A stretch of DNA of 64,000 nucleotides from Zoogloea sp. 1C4 (lineage in GTDB: Bacteria; Pseudomonadota; Gammaproteobacteria; Burkholderiales; Rhodocyclaceae), in NCBI RefSeq assembly GCF_009469605.1, contig NZ_SSXU01000020.1, positions 1 through 64,000 of the forward strand. Direction: 5' to 3'. This document shows positions 1-10,816 of the stretch, piece after piece. The first letter of the stretch is position 1, and every line of letters starts with the position of its first letter. Below the pieces are notes generated by a model. That model searched no databases, was not told the origin of the DNA, and saw only the letters and a program-made list of their open reading frames with translations. A program made the position numbers and the translations under genes.

Positions 1-45
1 CCAGTCACGGCGGACAAGGTGCGCCAAGCAGAGGTCGGTGGGCAT
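1..45 (-). CDS. 5' end of an unidentified gene, cut by the window edge
   Basis: An ATG at 45-43 on the minus strand is preceded by a strong ribosome binding site (CAGGAG, 7 bases upstream). It opens a frame reading MPTDLCLAHLVRRDW before the window ends. It lies 48 bp after the 111-residue gene on the same strand and is probably the next member of the same operon. Fifteen residues are too few to assign a family. Confidence 0.55.
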   Translation of the reverse strand, partial: MPTDLCLAHLVRRDW

Positions 46-93
46 GGTGGTCTCCTGGAGTGAGGCATGGGAGCCACAGGAAACCACCAATGA

Positions 94-429
94 TTATGCG
101 CAGGCGAGATCCGCCACCGGAGCCTGCAGAGGTGTTGGCCACGGCCATTTCAAGCCACGCCGCCGGCGACTCCGCATAATCGCGGACTGAACATAATTGC
201 GCTTATGCTGAACTCGACATAATCGGAAGAACAGCTCCTTTTCGGGGCTGCGTCCGTCCCGCACCGCAAACATCGCCAGGGCCAGGGTGTGGGCTTCGAT
301 GGGCGTGAGGCGCACCTTCAGCGCGTCACCGAGGCGCAGCACCAGCAGCCGGCCGAGGCCGCGGTGTGTCGTGTCCGTGACGCTGAACGGGGGATTGTCG
401 GTTTTGTGACCGCTCGCCGCCGTGCTCAT
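94..429 (-). CDS. Small basic protein of unknown function
   Basis: This 111-residue frame is not recognised. Its ATG overlaps the stop of the upstream TPR-like gene (ATGA overlap), which suggests translational coupling and argues that it is real. The middle (residues about 28-60) looks like a compact folded segment. A basic RSRRRR run near residue 86 is followed by a Pro/Trp-rich tail. No signal peptide or membrane segment is visible. The context is the third gene of a minus-strand operon that starts with a CobW GTPase. Confidence 0.5.
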   Translation of the reverse strand: MSTAASGHKTDNPPFSVTDTTHRGLGRLLVLRLGDALKVRLTPIEAHTLALAMFAVRDGRSPEKELFFRLCRVQHKRNYVQSAIMRSRRRRGLKWPWPTPLQAPVADLACA

Positions 430-917
430 ACCGGCTTCCGATTGGCGAGGAGGGCGGCCACCACCGACCCGCCGACGCCGTCCTCGGGGTCGAGCTCCTC
501 CAGCTTGGCGAGCGCCCGGGCGGAGGTGTCCTCATTGCCCCGGCGCAGCTCGATGAAGGCCAGGGCCTTCAGAAACTGCAGCAGGAAACGCCCCGGCAGC
601 TCCGGCGCGGTAGCCCGTTGGGCAGGCGTCCAGCCTTGCCAGTCGAGGCTCATGGCGCACTGGGCCGCGGCCTGGGCGAGGCCGGCCGTGGCCGTGTCGA
701 AGGCGGAATCGAAATCCCGCAGCTTGTTCTGCAGCTTGAACAGGCAGCGGTAAGACGGCAGCACCGCCGGCGCCACCTCGATGGCCGCGCGGAAGCAGGC
801 CCGGGCGCGGGCCGGGTCGCTTGCATGGGCAGCGACGCCCTGTTGCAGCAGGGCGTTGACGTGTTCGGGCAGGTCACCGAAGTCGACGAGATCTTCGGTG
901 AGGCTTGTCTGGACCAT
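426..917 (-). CDS. TPR-like helical protein
   Basis: A 163-residue soluble protein. Residues about 20-60 (ALLQQGVAAHASDPARARAC, followed by another helix pair) have the small/large residue spacing of a tetratricopeptide repeat, and a second helical pair follows around residues 110-145. The start is supported by a GGAGAG site a few bases upstream of the ATG at 917. It lies 71 bp downstream of the CobW GTPase gene on the same strand, and its stop overlaps the next start. TPR proteins act as scaffolds; no partner can be named from the sequence. Confidence 0.65.
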   Translation of the reverse strand: MVQTSLTEDLVDFGDLPEHVNALLQQGVAAHASDPARARACFRAAIEVAPAVLPSYRCLFKLQNKLRDFDSAFDTATAGLAQAAAQCAMSLDWQGWTPAQRATAPELPGRFLLQFLKALAFIELRRGNEDTSARALAKLEELDPEDGVGGSVVAALLANRKPV

Positions 918-988
918 GAAACTCTCCGGGGAATAGTGATTCCGGAGGGCTTAGCAAGTATGGGGCCAGCATGCCGGCCCCGGCGGGA

Positions 989-2026
989 TCAGCGGCAGGC
1001 GAGGCGGAAAGCGGCGGTGATGGCGGCCTCATCCAGGCGCCGCCCGATGACGACGATGGTCGTCTCGCGGGCCTCGCCAGCGGCCCAATCCCGCCCGTAA
1101 TCAAAGCCAGTGATGCGATGCACGCCCTGAAAGACCAACCGGCGATCCTCGCCCCGCACCGCCAGCACGCCCTTGTAGCGCAGCATGTCGTTGCCGTGCC
1201 TGAGGAGCAGATCCTCCACGAAACTGCCCATCAGCCCCACATCCACCGCCCCGGCGTGGTGCAGCACCATGGACGCGATGTCGTCATCGTGGCGCACGAA
1301 GGCCCGGTGGCTGCCGCCGCCGCGGGTGAGGCCGGCGGGGGTGGCGTCGGTCAGGAAGGCCGGAATCTGCTCTAGCACGTCGGAGAGCACGAAGGCATCC
1401 AGCGCAAACAACGCGGCGAGCTCCGCCTCGGCCACCGGCACCGGCGCCAGCGGCGCCCGGGCGTTGATGCGGACGAGGCGATCCTGGAGCACGGCGAGGG
1501 CGTCGGCATCCACGCCGTCGGTCTTGGTGAGGAGCACCCGGTCGGCAAAACCGATCTGGGCCGCAGCGACGCGGTTCTCGTTGAGCTGCCGCCCGGCGTG
1601 GATCGCATCGACCACGGTGAGGATGCCGTCCAGCTCGTAGCGGTCGCGCACGCCCTCATCCACGAAGAATGCCTGGGCCACCGGCGCCGGATCGGCGAGG
1701 CCGGTGGTCTCCAGCACCAGATGGTCGAAGTCCAGCTCGCCCCGGTCCCGCCGGTCGGCCAGATCCGCCAGCGCCACCGACAGCTCGCCCCGCACGCTGC
1801 AGCAGATGCAGCCGTCGGTGAGCTCCACCACCTCGACCGCGGGCGAGCCGGCGATCAGCCCCCCGTCGATGCCCACCGCGCCAAACTCGTTCTCCAGCAC
1901 CGCCACGCGGCGAGCCGGCTGGGTGGCGAGGTAGCGGTTGAGGAGCGTCGTCTTGCCGGCGCCGAGGAAGCCGGTAAGGATCGTCGCGCGGATCGGTGGG
2001 CGGGGGAGGGCGAGGGGGTTGGTCAT
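989..2026 (-). CDS. CobW/COG0523-family GTPase (metallochaperone type)
   Basis: A 345-residue G3E GTPase. The Walker A motif GFLGAGKTT is at residues 19-27 and the CxCC metal-binding motif (DGCICC) at 71-76, with a TKTD guanine-recognition motif near 160 and a C-terminal CobW_C domain (about 235-340). COG0523 proteins use GTP hydrolysis to deliver or insert metals, often zinc or cobalt. The CICC signature fits the zinc-related branch, but no Zur box was recognised upstream. A GTG at 2077 could add 17 residues with no recognisable ribosome site; the ATG at 2026 begins just before the conserved domain. It is first in a minus-strand operon and divergent from the glycerophosphodiesterase gene. 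Confidence 0.85.
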   Translation of the reverse strand: MTNPLALPRPPIRATILTGFLGAGKTTLLNRYLATQPARRVAVLENEFGAVGIDGGLIAGSPAVEVVELTDGCICCSVRGELSVALADLADRRDRGELDFDHLVLETTGLADPAPVAQAFFVDEGVRDRYELDGILTVVDAIHAGRQLNENRVAAAQIGFADRVLLTKTDGVDADALAVLQDRLVRINARAPLAPVPVAEAELAALFALDAFVLSDVLEQIPAFLTDATPAGLTRGGGSHRAFVRHDDDIASMVLHHAGAVDVGLMGSFVEDLLLRHGNDMLRYKGVLAVRGEDRRLVFQGVHRITGFDYGRDWAAGEARETTIVVIGRRLDEAAITAAFRLACR

Positions 2027-2255
2027 GGCTGCGGTACGCGGCAAACACGGAAACGGCCCGCAGCTTGCCACAGCCACGCGCGGGTGGGCGGATCAATCCC
2101 GCGATTGGCGTGACGCAGGCTGCCGGGTGCGCTTTCGCTTCGTCGGGCAGATGCCGTCACGGGGCGTTCACGTGCCCTTAATTCCGGGGAGATAGATTGG
2201 TCGGGACCTATCACCCTTGCAAGCAGCGCTCTCCCACCTCGATCGGACCCTTCCC

Positions 2256-3407
2256 ATGAAGATCAAAATCCTGATTCCCCTTCTTTCCCTCGCCTTTCTC
2301 CAGGCCTGCGGCGGCAGTGACGACGACAGCCAGCCGGCGTTCAAGACCCTCTCCGGTGGTGCGCCGCTGGTGATCGGCCACCGGGGGGCGTCGGGCAGTC
2401 TGCCGGAGCACACGCTGGAATCCTACAAGGCAGCCATCGAGCAGGGCGCCGACTTCATCGAACCCGATCTGGTGCTGACCAAGGACGGCGTGATGATCGC
2501 CCGCCACGAGCCGATGCTCGATGGCACCACCGATGTGGCGACCAAGTTTCCGGCGTCGCGCATGAGCACCCGAAACGTGGATGGCGTGCCCACCACCGCT
2601 TACTTTGCCAGCGACTTCACCCTGGCCGAGATCCGCACCCTGCGCGCGGTGCAGGCCCGCGCCAGCCGTTCGCAGGTGTACAACGGGCTGTTCGGCATCC
2701 CCACCCTCGACGAGGTGATCGCCCTGGCCAAGTCGGAAGGCGCCCGCCTGGGCCGCACGGTTGGCATCTATCCGGAGATCAAGCACTCAACCTTCCATGC
2801 CGACGAGGTGCGCTTTGGCGCCAACGTGTTCGAGGAAAAGCTGCTGACCACCCTGCACACCGCCTACGGCAACGTGGCAAGTGCGCCGGTGTTCATTCAG
2901 TCGTTCGAGGTGAGCAACCTGCAATACCTCAACACCAGGACCAACATCAGACTTGTGCAGCTGATCGACGCCGACGACGTGAAGGACGACGGCAGCATGT
3001 CGCTGGTGGCCCAGTACCACAAGCCCTACGACTTCGTGGTGAAGAATGACGCCCGCAGCTTTGCCGATCTGCTCACCTCCACCGGGCTGGACTTTGTGAA
3101 GACCTACGCCGATGCGGTTGGGCCGTGGAAACCCTATCTGGTGAAGACGGTGCGCGACGGCGTGGAGCGCACCGGCGACGCCACCCTCAACATCAACGAC
3201 CGCCGGGTGGACGGCAGCACCGGGGTGATCGAGTTGGCCCACCAGAAGGGCCTGCTGGTGCACACCTGGACCTTCCGTGACGATGCCAGCGGCTACGGCT
3301 TCGCCGACCCGAAAGCCGAGATGCAGTACTACATGCGTCTGGGCATCGACGGAGTGTTCACCGATTTCCCCGCCACCGGCGTGGCCGCGCTCAACGGCAT
3401 CCGCTGA
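2256..3407 (+). CDS. glpQ: Glycerophosphodiester phosphodiesterase lipoprotein
   Basis: A 383-residue enzyme hydrolysing glycerophosphodiesters to glycerol-3-phosphate and an alcohol. The N-terminus is a lipoprotein signal ending LAFLQAC with the lipid-accepting Cys at 18, so the enzyme is probably anchored facing the periplasm. GDPD active-site signatures are present: HRG at 42-44, EPD at 69-71 and a catalytic His at 84. The C-terminal GVFTDFP signature is also typical. The ATG at 2256 is chosen because it starts the signal peptide; a TTG at 2217 is in frame but unlikely. It is monocistronic, facing a repeat-filled convergent gap. Confidence 0.93.
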   Translation: MKIKILIPLLSLAFLQACGGSDDDSQPAFKTLSGGAPLVIGHRGASGSLPEHTLESYKAAIEQGADFIEPDLVLTKDGVMIARHEPMLDGTTDVATKFPASRMSTRNVDGVPTTAYFASDFTLAEIRTLRAVQARASRSQVYNGLFGIPTLDEVIALAKSEGARLGRTVGIYPEIKHSTFHADEVRFGANVFEEKLLTTLHTAYGNVASAPVFIQSFEVSNLQYLNTRTNIRLVQLIDADDVKDDGSMSLVAQYHKPYDFVVKNDARSFADLLTSTGLDFVKTYADAVGPWKPYLVKTVRDGVERTGDATLNINDRRVDGSTGVIELAHQKGLLVHTWTFRDDASGYGFADPKAEMQYYMRLGIDGVFTDFPATGVAALNGIR

Positions 3408-3483
3408 CCGTCACTCAGGCTTGAAGTCGGGCGCAGGGGCGACGCCTGCGCCCGAAGCCGTGTCGATTGCCTGGCTCTCCTGG

Positions 3484-3850
3484 GATGGAGGGCACCCATC
3501 CGACGGCGGTGGCAGCGATGCCTTGCGCGTGGATCTGTCACCCGACTTCGGCTGCGCGCGACCCTCGGCTGGACGAACCTGGAGCCGATGTCGGCTCGCC
3601 GCCCTCCGACTTCGACGAGTTGCGAGCCGACCTCGACTTCCCGGGAGGCGACCGAGGGGGCGCGCCGACCCGGGCAGGGGGTGGCGATCAGCCGATGTCG
3701 CCCAAAAATGAGGCGACTTCGGCCGGGCGCCAGCCTCACTGGGGGTGGCGCGACATCGCCGAGGATGCGCGGGAAGGCAACAGAGGGTGTTCGACGTCCG
3801 ACCTTGCCTGTCGGGGAGGGGGCGTCGGATTGCCTGGAGCACCACCCCGA
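3484..3850. repeat. Degenerate tandem repeat array, period about 21 bp (array 1)
   Basis: This fills most of the 459-bp convergent gap between glpQ and ybdD. Repeat units begin with TTCG, GTCG or CTCG and end with GAC or GAT. Starts were read at 3484, 3505, 3526, 3547, 3568, 3590, 3611, 3632, 3653, 3674, 3697 and 3718, which gives a 21-22 bp period. Phase weakens after 3740, with further TTCG/GTCG starts at 3790 and 3810. A representative unit is 3611-3631 (TTCGACGAG...GAGCCGAC). The open frames across it look like chance products of high GC. I saw no gene or clear terminator here. Confidence 0.6.
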
Positions 3851-3866
3851 AGGTCGGGCACGTCCT

Positions 3867-4070
3867 TCAGCAACACCGCCCCGGCCGCCCATCCCCACCC
3901 CCATACCGCGCCTCCTGACGCTCCCGGAAGAACGCCTCGTAGGTCATCACCGGCTGGTCCGGGTGGGTCAGGCGCATGTGCTGCACGTAGGTGTCGTAGT
4001 CCGGCACGCCCACCATCAGGCGGGCGGCCTGGCCGAGGTATTTGCCCATGCGGGCAAGGTCGCCAAACAT
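3867..4070 (-). CDS. ybdD: YbdD/YjiX family small protein
   Basis: A 67-residue protein with the DUF466 signature: [12 protein letters not shown] around residues 21-32 and a C-terminal RYGGG near 55-59. Family members almost always follow a CstA-type pyruvate/peptide transporter. Here the start is 13 bp after the cstA stop, so the two are co-transcribed. The role is not firmly established; it is thought to support the transporter. Confidence 0.9.
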   Translation of the reverse strand: MFGDLARMGKYLGQAARLMVGVPDYDTYVQHMRLTHPDQPVMTYEAFFRERQEARYGGGDGRPGRCC

Positions 4071-4083
4071 CTGCCGGATTCCG

Positions 4084-6144
4084 TCAGTTGCTGGCCGGCA
4101 TCGGCTCGAACGGGGTTTCCACCGCCGTCGGCTTGCTGTTGCCCAGGGCGCGGAAGCAGGCGGGAATCGCGTAGGCGAGGATGCTCACCACCAGCAGCAT
4201 GAACAAGCCCGCCAGGGCCGCATCCACGTAGTTGTTGGTGACGATCTGGTGCATCTGGTCCAGCGACTTGGCCGGGGCCAGCACTTCGCCGCGGGCGATG
4301 CCGGCTTCGTACTTGTGGGCGTTGGCCAGGAAGCCGATCTTCGGGTTGTCGTGGAAGACCTTCTGCCAGCCGGCGGTGAGGGTGCAGATCAGCAGCCACA
4401 CGGTGGGCGTGACGGTGACCCACGCATAGCGCTGGCGCTTCATCTTGAACAGCACCACGGTGGCGAGGGTGAGCGCCACGCCGGCGAGCATCTGGTTGGC
4501 GATGCCGAACAGCGGCCACAGGGTGTTGATGCCGCCCAGCGGGTCGACCACGCCCTGATACAGGAAGTAGCCCCACGCGGCCACACACAGCGCAGTGGCG
4601 ACGAGGCTGGCGAAGATGGAATCCATCTTGCGCATCGACGGCACGAAGGTGCCCATCAGATCCTGCAGCATGAAGCGCCCGGCGCGGGTGCCGGCATCCA
4701 CGGCGGTGAGGATGAACAGGGCCTCGAAGAGGATCGCGAAGTGGTACCAGAAGGCCATCATCGCCTTGCCGCCGAGGGCGTTGGAGAGGATGTGGGCCAT
4801 GCCGACGGCCAGCGTCGGAGCGCCGCCGGCGCGGGAGATGATGGTCTTCTCGCCCACATCCTGGGCGGTCTGGAGCAGCATCTCGGGGGTGACCACGAAG
4901 CCCCACTGGTTGATGACCTGGGCGGCGCTTTCGGCGGTCTTGCCGATCACGGCGGCCGGGCTGTTCATCGCAAAGTACACGCCAGGCTCGATGACCGACG
5001 CGGCCACCAGCGCCATGATCGCCACGAAGGACTCCATGAGCATGCCGCCGTAGCCGATGAAGCGGGCGTTCTTCTCGTTGTCCAGCAGCTTGGGGGTGGT
5101 GCCGGAGGAGATCAGCGCGTGGAAACCCGACACCGCGCCGCAGGCGATGGTGATGAACAGGAAGGGGAACAGGCTGCCCGACCACACCGGGCCGGTGCCG
5201 TCGATGAACTTGGTGAGGGCCGGCATCTGCAGGTTGGGGGCCACGACGGCGATGCCGATGGCGAGGCCGACGATGGTGCCGATCTTCAGGAAGGTGGACA
5301 GGTAATCCCGCGGTGCCAGCAGCAGCCACACCGGAAGCACCGAGGCGACGAAGCCGTAGCCGATCAGGAGCCAGGTGAGCTGCTTGCCATCAAACGTGAA
5401 CAGCGGGCCCCAGGTGGGGCTGGCGGCGATGTCGCCACCGTAGATGATCGAGGCCATCAGCAGCACGAAGCCGATGATCGACATCTCGCCGATGCGGCCC
5501 GGGCGGATGTAGCGGCTATACACGCCCATGAGTAGCGCGATGGGGATGGTGGCGGCGACGGTGAACATGCCCCACGGGGATTCGGCCAGCGCCTTCACGA
5601 CGATCAGCGCCAGCACCGCGAGGATGATGACCATGATCATGAAGGTGCCGAACAGGGCGATCACGCCGGGCACGGCGCCGAGCTCGGATTTGACCAGATC
5701 GCCCAAAGAGCGGCCGTCGCGGCGGGTGGAGATGAACAGGATCATGAAATCCTGCACCGCGCCGGCAAACACCACGCCGGCGAGGATCCACAGCATGCCC
5801 GGCAGGTAGCCCATCTGGGCGGCGAGCACCGGGCCCACCAGCGGGCCGGCGCCGGCGATGGCGGCAAAGTGGTGGCCGAACAGCACGTATTTGTTGGTGG
5901 GGACGTAGTCCAGCCCGTCGTTGTGACGCAGGGCGGGGGTCATGCGCTTGGGGTCGAGCTCCATCACCTTCTCGGCGATGAACAGGCTGTAGTAGCGGTA
6001 GGCGATGAGATAGCTGCATACCGCGGCGATGACCAGCCACAGGGCGTTGATGGTCTCTCCGCGGTTGAGCGCGACGATGGCGGTGGCAGTGGCGCCCAGC
6101 AAGGCGACAGCACCCCAGCCCAGGTGACGCTGGATGGCGTTCAT
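4084..6144 (-). CDS. cstA: Carbon starvation protein A family transporter
   Basis: A 686-residue inner-membrane protein with many hydrophobic segments and the CstA domain across the first 400 or so residues (for example [20 protein letters not shown] near 92-111), followed by the CstA 5TM domain. CstA/BtsT relatives import pyruvate, and CstA has also been linked to peptide uptake during carbon starvation. Substrate cannot be decided here. It forms a two-gene unit with ybdD. Start is the ATG at 6144, preceded by an AGAGGAAAG ribosome site. Confidence 0.95.
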   Translation of the reverse strand: MNAIQRHLGWGAVALLGATATAIVALNRGETINALWLVIAAVCSYLIAYRYYSLFIAEKVMELDPKRMTPALRHNDGLDYVPTNKYVLFGHHFAAIAGAGPLVGPVLAAQMGYLPGMLWILAGVVFAGAVQDFMILFISTRRDGRSLGDLVKSELGAVPGVIALFGTFMIMVIILAVLALIVVKALAESPWGMFTVAATIPIALLMGVYSRYIRPGRIGEMSIIGFVLLMASIIYGGDIAASPTWGPLFTFDGKQLTWLLIGYGFVASVLPVWLLLAPRDYLSTFLKIGTIVGLAIGIAVVAPNLQMPALTKFIDGTGPVWSGSLFPFLFITIACGAVSGFHALISSGTTPKLLDNEKNARFIGYGGMLMESFVAIMALVAASVIEPGVYFAMNSPAAVIGKTAESAAQVINQWGFVVTPEMLLQTAQDVGEKTIISRAGGAPTLAVGMAHILSNALGGKAMMAFWYHFAILFEALFILTAVDAGTRAGRFMLQDLMGTFVPSMRKMDSIFASLVATALCVAAWGYFLYQGVVDPLGGINTLWPLFGIANQMLAGVALTLATVVLFKMKRQRYAWVTVTPTVWLLICTLTAGWQKVFHDNPKIGFLANAHKYEAGIARGEVLAPAKSLDQMHQIVTNNYVDAALAGLFMLLVVSILAYAIPACFRALGNSKPTAVETPFEPMPASN

Positions 6145-6448
6145 GGCTTTCCTCTTTTCTTGTTGGCAAGGGCGGGCGGGCCCGGCCGACGAGAAAGAAG
6201 AAGCAACAGTTCGGGGCGACGCTGCGCGGGGAGCTGAAACTGGATCTCACACGGGGTCGGGGCACAACCCGCTGCAGGCTTGAATCCGCGGCCCGACCGC
6301 GAACTCAACCTGGGCGGATTCTTCCATACGCGTCCGTACGGTCAATCAGGGTTTTACACATCAATGGGGTGAGGTTGACCGAGATCAGACGATCGAGCCT
6401 CACGCCGACTTCGGCCGGACGCAGGTCGCCGCCAACCTGACGCAGGCG
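6145..6448. other. cstA leader and parE downstream spacer, no gene
   Basis: This gap of about 350 bp contains the promoter side of cstA and ends in the parE terminator. I see no convincing coding frame. A short stretch at 6392-6440 (CGCCGACTTCGGCC) resembles single units of repeat array 1 but is not periodic. Confidence 0.5.
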
Positions 6449-6475
6449 AAAAAACGGCCAGGAGATCCCGGCCGT
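6449..6475 (-). terminator. Rho-independent terminator of parE
   Basis: Read on the minus strand, a stem ACGGCC / GGCCGT with a 10-base loop is followed by TTTTTTCG. It starts 23 bp after the parE stop codon. Confidence 0.8.
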
Positions 6476-6497
6476 GTGGATGCGAGTGGGGGACGGA

Positions 6498-8501
<2,004 letters not shown>

Positions 8502-8541
8502 CTATACCGTGGGAGGCGGCTTCGGGCGAGACTCCCGGCGA

Positions 8542-9027
8542 TCAGTCGCGGATGCTCACCCGCCCGGCGTTGTCGGCGGTCTGCCGGGCGATGCGGGCGA
8601 GCAGGACGTTGGCGGCGCGGGCGCCGGGGCTGTCACCCACCGCGGTGCGCCACGCCAGACGCACCGTGGACGGATCGCCGGGGAGGGTGAAGATCGCCAT
8701 CGACAGGGGACACTGGGCCACGTTGAGGGGGTTCTCCTTCGCCATCTGCCAGGCGATGCGGGCGCTGCAGAAGTGGAGCACCTCGGCCTGGGCATAGACG
8801 GGCTTGTCTTCGCCCAGCGCGGGGCCGGTGCGGGACAGCATGTCACCAAAGACGCTCGGCGGGGAAGGAATCAACCCTTCGGCCTCGATGGCATCCACCA
8901 GCGCCTCGCGGGCGTCGGCGTAGCGGCTGGGGGTGATGCGCTGCTCGACGATGCCGTCGGCCGTGGCGGCCGGACTGGTGAGCAGAAAGGCGAGGGCGGC
9001 AAGGGCCGTGAAGAAGGGGTGCGACAT
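8542..9027 (-). CDS. DUF302-like secreted protein
   Basis: A 161-residue protein with a clear Sec signal peptide (MSHPFFTALAALAFLLTSPA, cleavage likely near residue 24, ATADG). The mature part contains a DUF302-like region: the pair ALVDAIEAEGL and later VLHFCSARIAWQMAKENPL, with a lone Cys typical of the family. The function is unknown; the location is predicted periplasmic. A longer frame extends upstream to 9222 but would cover the porin terminator and lacks a signal peptide, so the ATG at 9027 is preferred. Confidence 0.75.
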   Translation of the reverse strand: MSHPFFTALAALAFLLTSPAATADGIVEQRITPSRYADAREALVDAIEAEGLIPSPPSVFGDMLSRTGPALGEDKPVYAQAEVLHFCSARIAWQMAKENPLNVAQCPLSMAIFTLPGDPSTVRLAWRTAVGDSPGARAANVLLARIARQTADNAGRVSIRD

Positions 9028-9063
9028 CGGCGGCTCCGGTGGAACGGCGAAGATCGGACGATA

Positions 9064-9092
9064 CAAAAAAAGATGGCGCCACGGGGGCGCCA
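9064..9092 (-). terminator. Terminator of the porin gene
   Basis: On the minus strand, a GGCGCC-CCCGT-GGCGCC hairpin is followed by ATC and a run of seven T. It lies about 75 bp after the porin stop and before the DUF302 gene, separating the two transcription units. Confidence 0.8.
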
Positions 9093-9166
9093 GAAGGAGG
9101 GAGAACACAGCAAGAGACTGTTTCGATGGCGGGCCTGTGGCGGCCCGTCCATCCGATGTGTGTAGC

Positions 9167-10399
9167 CTAGAAGAACAGGATCGCGCCGGCGGACAAGGTG
9201 CGGTTCTTGGTTTCGCTGTCATCCACGGTGCTGGTGATCTTTTCCTGGTTCAGTTCGCCGACGAGGGTCACGAACTTGTTCAGGCTGTGATAGACGCCCA
9301 GGGTGTAGGCCTTGTTCTTGCGCTCGTTGCCGGCACCCAGGATGCCGTCGTTGTCCTTGTTCTGACCAAAGTTGATGCCGAACTTGGTCTTGTTGTACTG
9401 GTAGGTACCTTGCAGGAAGTAGCCCTTGGAGTCGGTCTTGTTGCCGAGGCCATCGGAGCCGCCGAAGAACTGGGCGCCCACGGTGGACAGGCCCAGGCCC
9501 TTGCCGGTGAAGGCGTAGGCGACAGCGCCGAAGTTGTTCATGCTGGCCTTGGCACCGATTTCGTAGCCGGAAGCGGTGAAGGACTTGTCCGGGTTACCGG
9601 TGGCACCGTCACAGGTGGAGCCCTTGGAGCAGCTGGTGCTCTGGGTGATCAGGCCGCCCCAGACCTTGCCCGGCGCCATGCCCTTCCAGTCGTAATCGAC
9701 CTTGGCCTGGAAGCCTGGGGTCTTGGTCTGGTCGCCCGCGAAGGAGCTCGGCTGGAAGATGCCGGCAGAAGCTTGCAGGCCGTCGAAGTTCGGGGTGGTG
9801 TAGGTGATCTGGGCCTGGAAGCCGGTGTACATGTAACCGTGGCCGATCATGCCGAAGGTGGTGTTGAACGGGATGCCGGCGTTGGAGGTGCCGCCGACGC
9901 CCAGCAGGGTCATGTCGGACAGGATGATGTTCTGGCCGAACAGGCCGATGTCACGACCGAACTTCAGGGTGCCCCAGTCGTTGTTGCCAAACTGGAAGTA
10001 CACGTTACGCACGTCGATCTGGCTGTACGGGCTGGAAGCGCCCGGCACGGCGCCAGCGCCGGTGCCGACGGTGGAGGGCAGGCCGACCACGGACGAAGAA
10101 TCGTTGATACCCGGGGCGAAGCTGAAGTGAGCCTTGATGTCCTGATCAGCGGCCTTGGTGGTGACCACGAAGTTGATCCAACCCGGCAGCAGGCCGTTGG
10201 TCAGGGCGCTGTTCTGGGTCTTGGTCTCAGGACCGCCGGCGACGGTGGTCTTGGACTCGCGGTTGACGTAGAAGCCGTTGATGGTGCCGTTGATGTCGAG
10301 GGTGACATCGTTCTGGGTGAAGCTCACGGCTTGGGCGCCACCGGCGGCAGCGGCAAGGCAGGCGAGGGCGACGGACTGAGCCAGCAGGGACTTCTTCAT
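9167..10399 (-). CDS. Gram-negative porin
   Basis: A 410-residue outer-membrane beta-barrel porin. It has a signal peptide (MKKSLLAQSVALACLAAAAG, cleavage near AQA-VSF), alternating aromatic strands and a C-terminal phenylalanine (LSAGAILFF) required for barrel insertion. DWGTLKFGRD near residue 130 is a recognisable porin strand/loop motif. The start has a GGAGAC ribosome site. Codon use is unusually uniform (AAG, AAC, GGC, ACC), in keeping with high expression. Substrate preference cannot be read from the sequence. Confidence 0.92.
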   Translation of the reverse strand: MKKSLLAQSVALACLAAAAGGAQAVSFTQNDVTLDINGTINGFYVNRESKTTVAGGPETKTQNSALTNGLLPGWINFVVTTKAADQDIKAHFSFAPGINDSSSVVGLPSTVGTGAGAVPGASSPYSQIDVRNVYFQFGNNDWGTLKFGRDIGLFGQNIILSDMTLLGVGGTSNAGIPFNTTFGMIGHGYMYTGFQAQITYTTPNFDGLQASAGIFQPSSFAGDQTKTPGFQAKVDYDWKGMAPGKVWGGLITQSTSCSKGSTCDGATGNPDKSFTASGYEIGAKASMNNFGAVAYAFTGKGLGLSTVGAQFFGGSDGLGNKTDSKGYFLQGTYQYNKTKFGINFGQNKDNDGILGAGNERKNKAYTLGVYHSLNKFVTLVGELNQEKITSTVDDSETKNRTLSAGAILFF

Positions 10400-10816
10400 G
10401 ATCTTTTGTCTCCGGAATTTTCTGTTTGATTTCACCAGCGCAACGGCCACGGCCCTGCGCTTGTGCTCCGCTCCTCCCGTTGTCGCATTCCAGCGTCGAT
10501 CGCGCCTTGAAACACGCCGTTACGGAGCGCACTACCCATTGCGAAGGCTGTGCCAGCTCGGGGCCAGATCCGGATCAAAATAGAACAAGCTTATGTTACG
10601 AAAAGGAATTTTTTGTTTTGACGCGGCGGGGACGTGATTTTTCGTCACATTTATGCTGTTCATTTCCTGAACAACTGCCCCGAGGGCGCTGAAACGGGGT
10701 GGAGCATGTTGTGACGCAACATGTGCCGTTTTGCACAGCGGCCGTCGATGTGCGCAGGGCTGGTAAAATTGCGGCCGACACTCAACTGCCCCGGCCGAAC
10801 CCGGCCCGCCCTCCCC
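10400..10816. promoter_or_regulatory. Divergent control region between porin and pyrF
   Basis: A 417-bp region without a gene. The porin-proximal half is AT-rich for this genome (10570-10670), consistent with a strong promoter. It contains CGTGA-N7-TCACA at 10633-10649, which resembles a CRP/FNR-type half-site pair but has one base too many in the spacer. It also contains a perfect 7-5-7 inverted repeat at 10705-10723. A TAAAAT near 10765 may be the pyrF -10 element. Confidence 0.5.
10705..10723. promoter_or_regulatory. 19-bp inverted repeat, possible operator
   Basis: CATGTTG-TGACG-CAACATG is a perfect 7-5-7 inverted repeat about 95 bp upstream of pyrF. Length and spacing suit a dimeric repressor site. 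The regulator is unknown. Confidence 0.45.

Noticed and set aside
960-982. Terminator between cobW and the TPR-like gene
   Set aside because: GGGGCC/GGCCCC can pair, but no T-run follows on either strand, and the genes look co-transcribed.
6390-6445. A fourth 21-bp array upstream of cstA
   Set aside because: One or two units resemble array 1 (GCCGACTTCGG) but spacing is 15-19 bp and no series can be traced.
10633-10649. CRP/FNR site upstream of the porin
   Set aside because: The half-sites GTGA and TCAC are separated by one base too many for a CRP site, and the TTGAT/ATCAA arms of FNR are absent.
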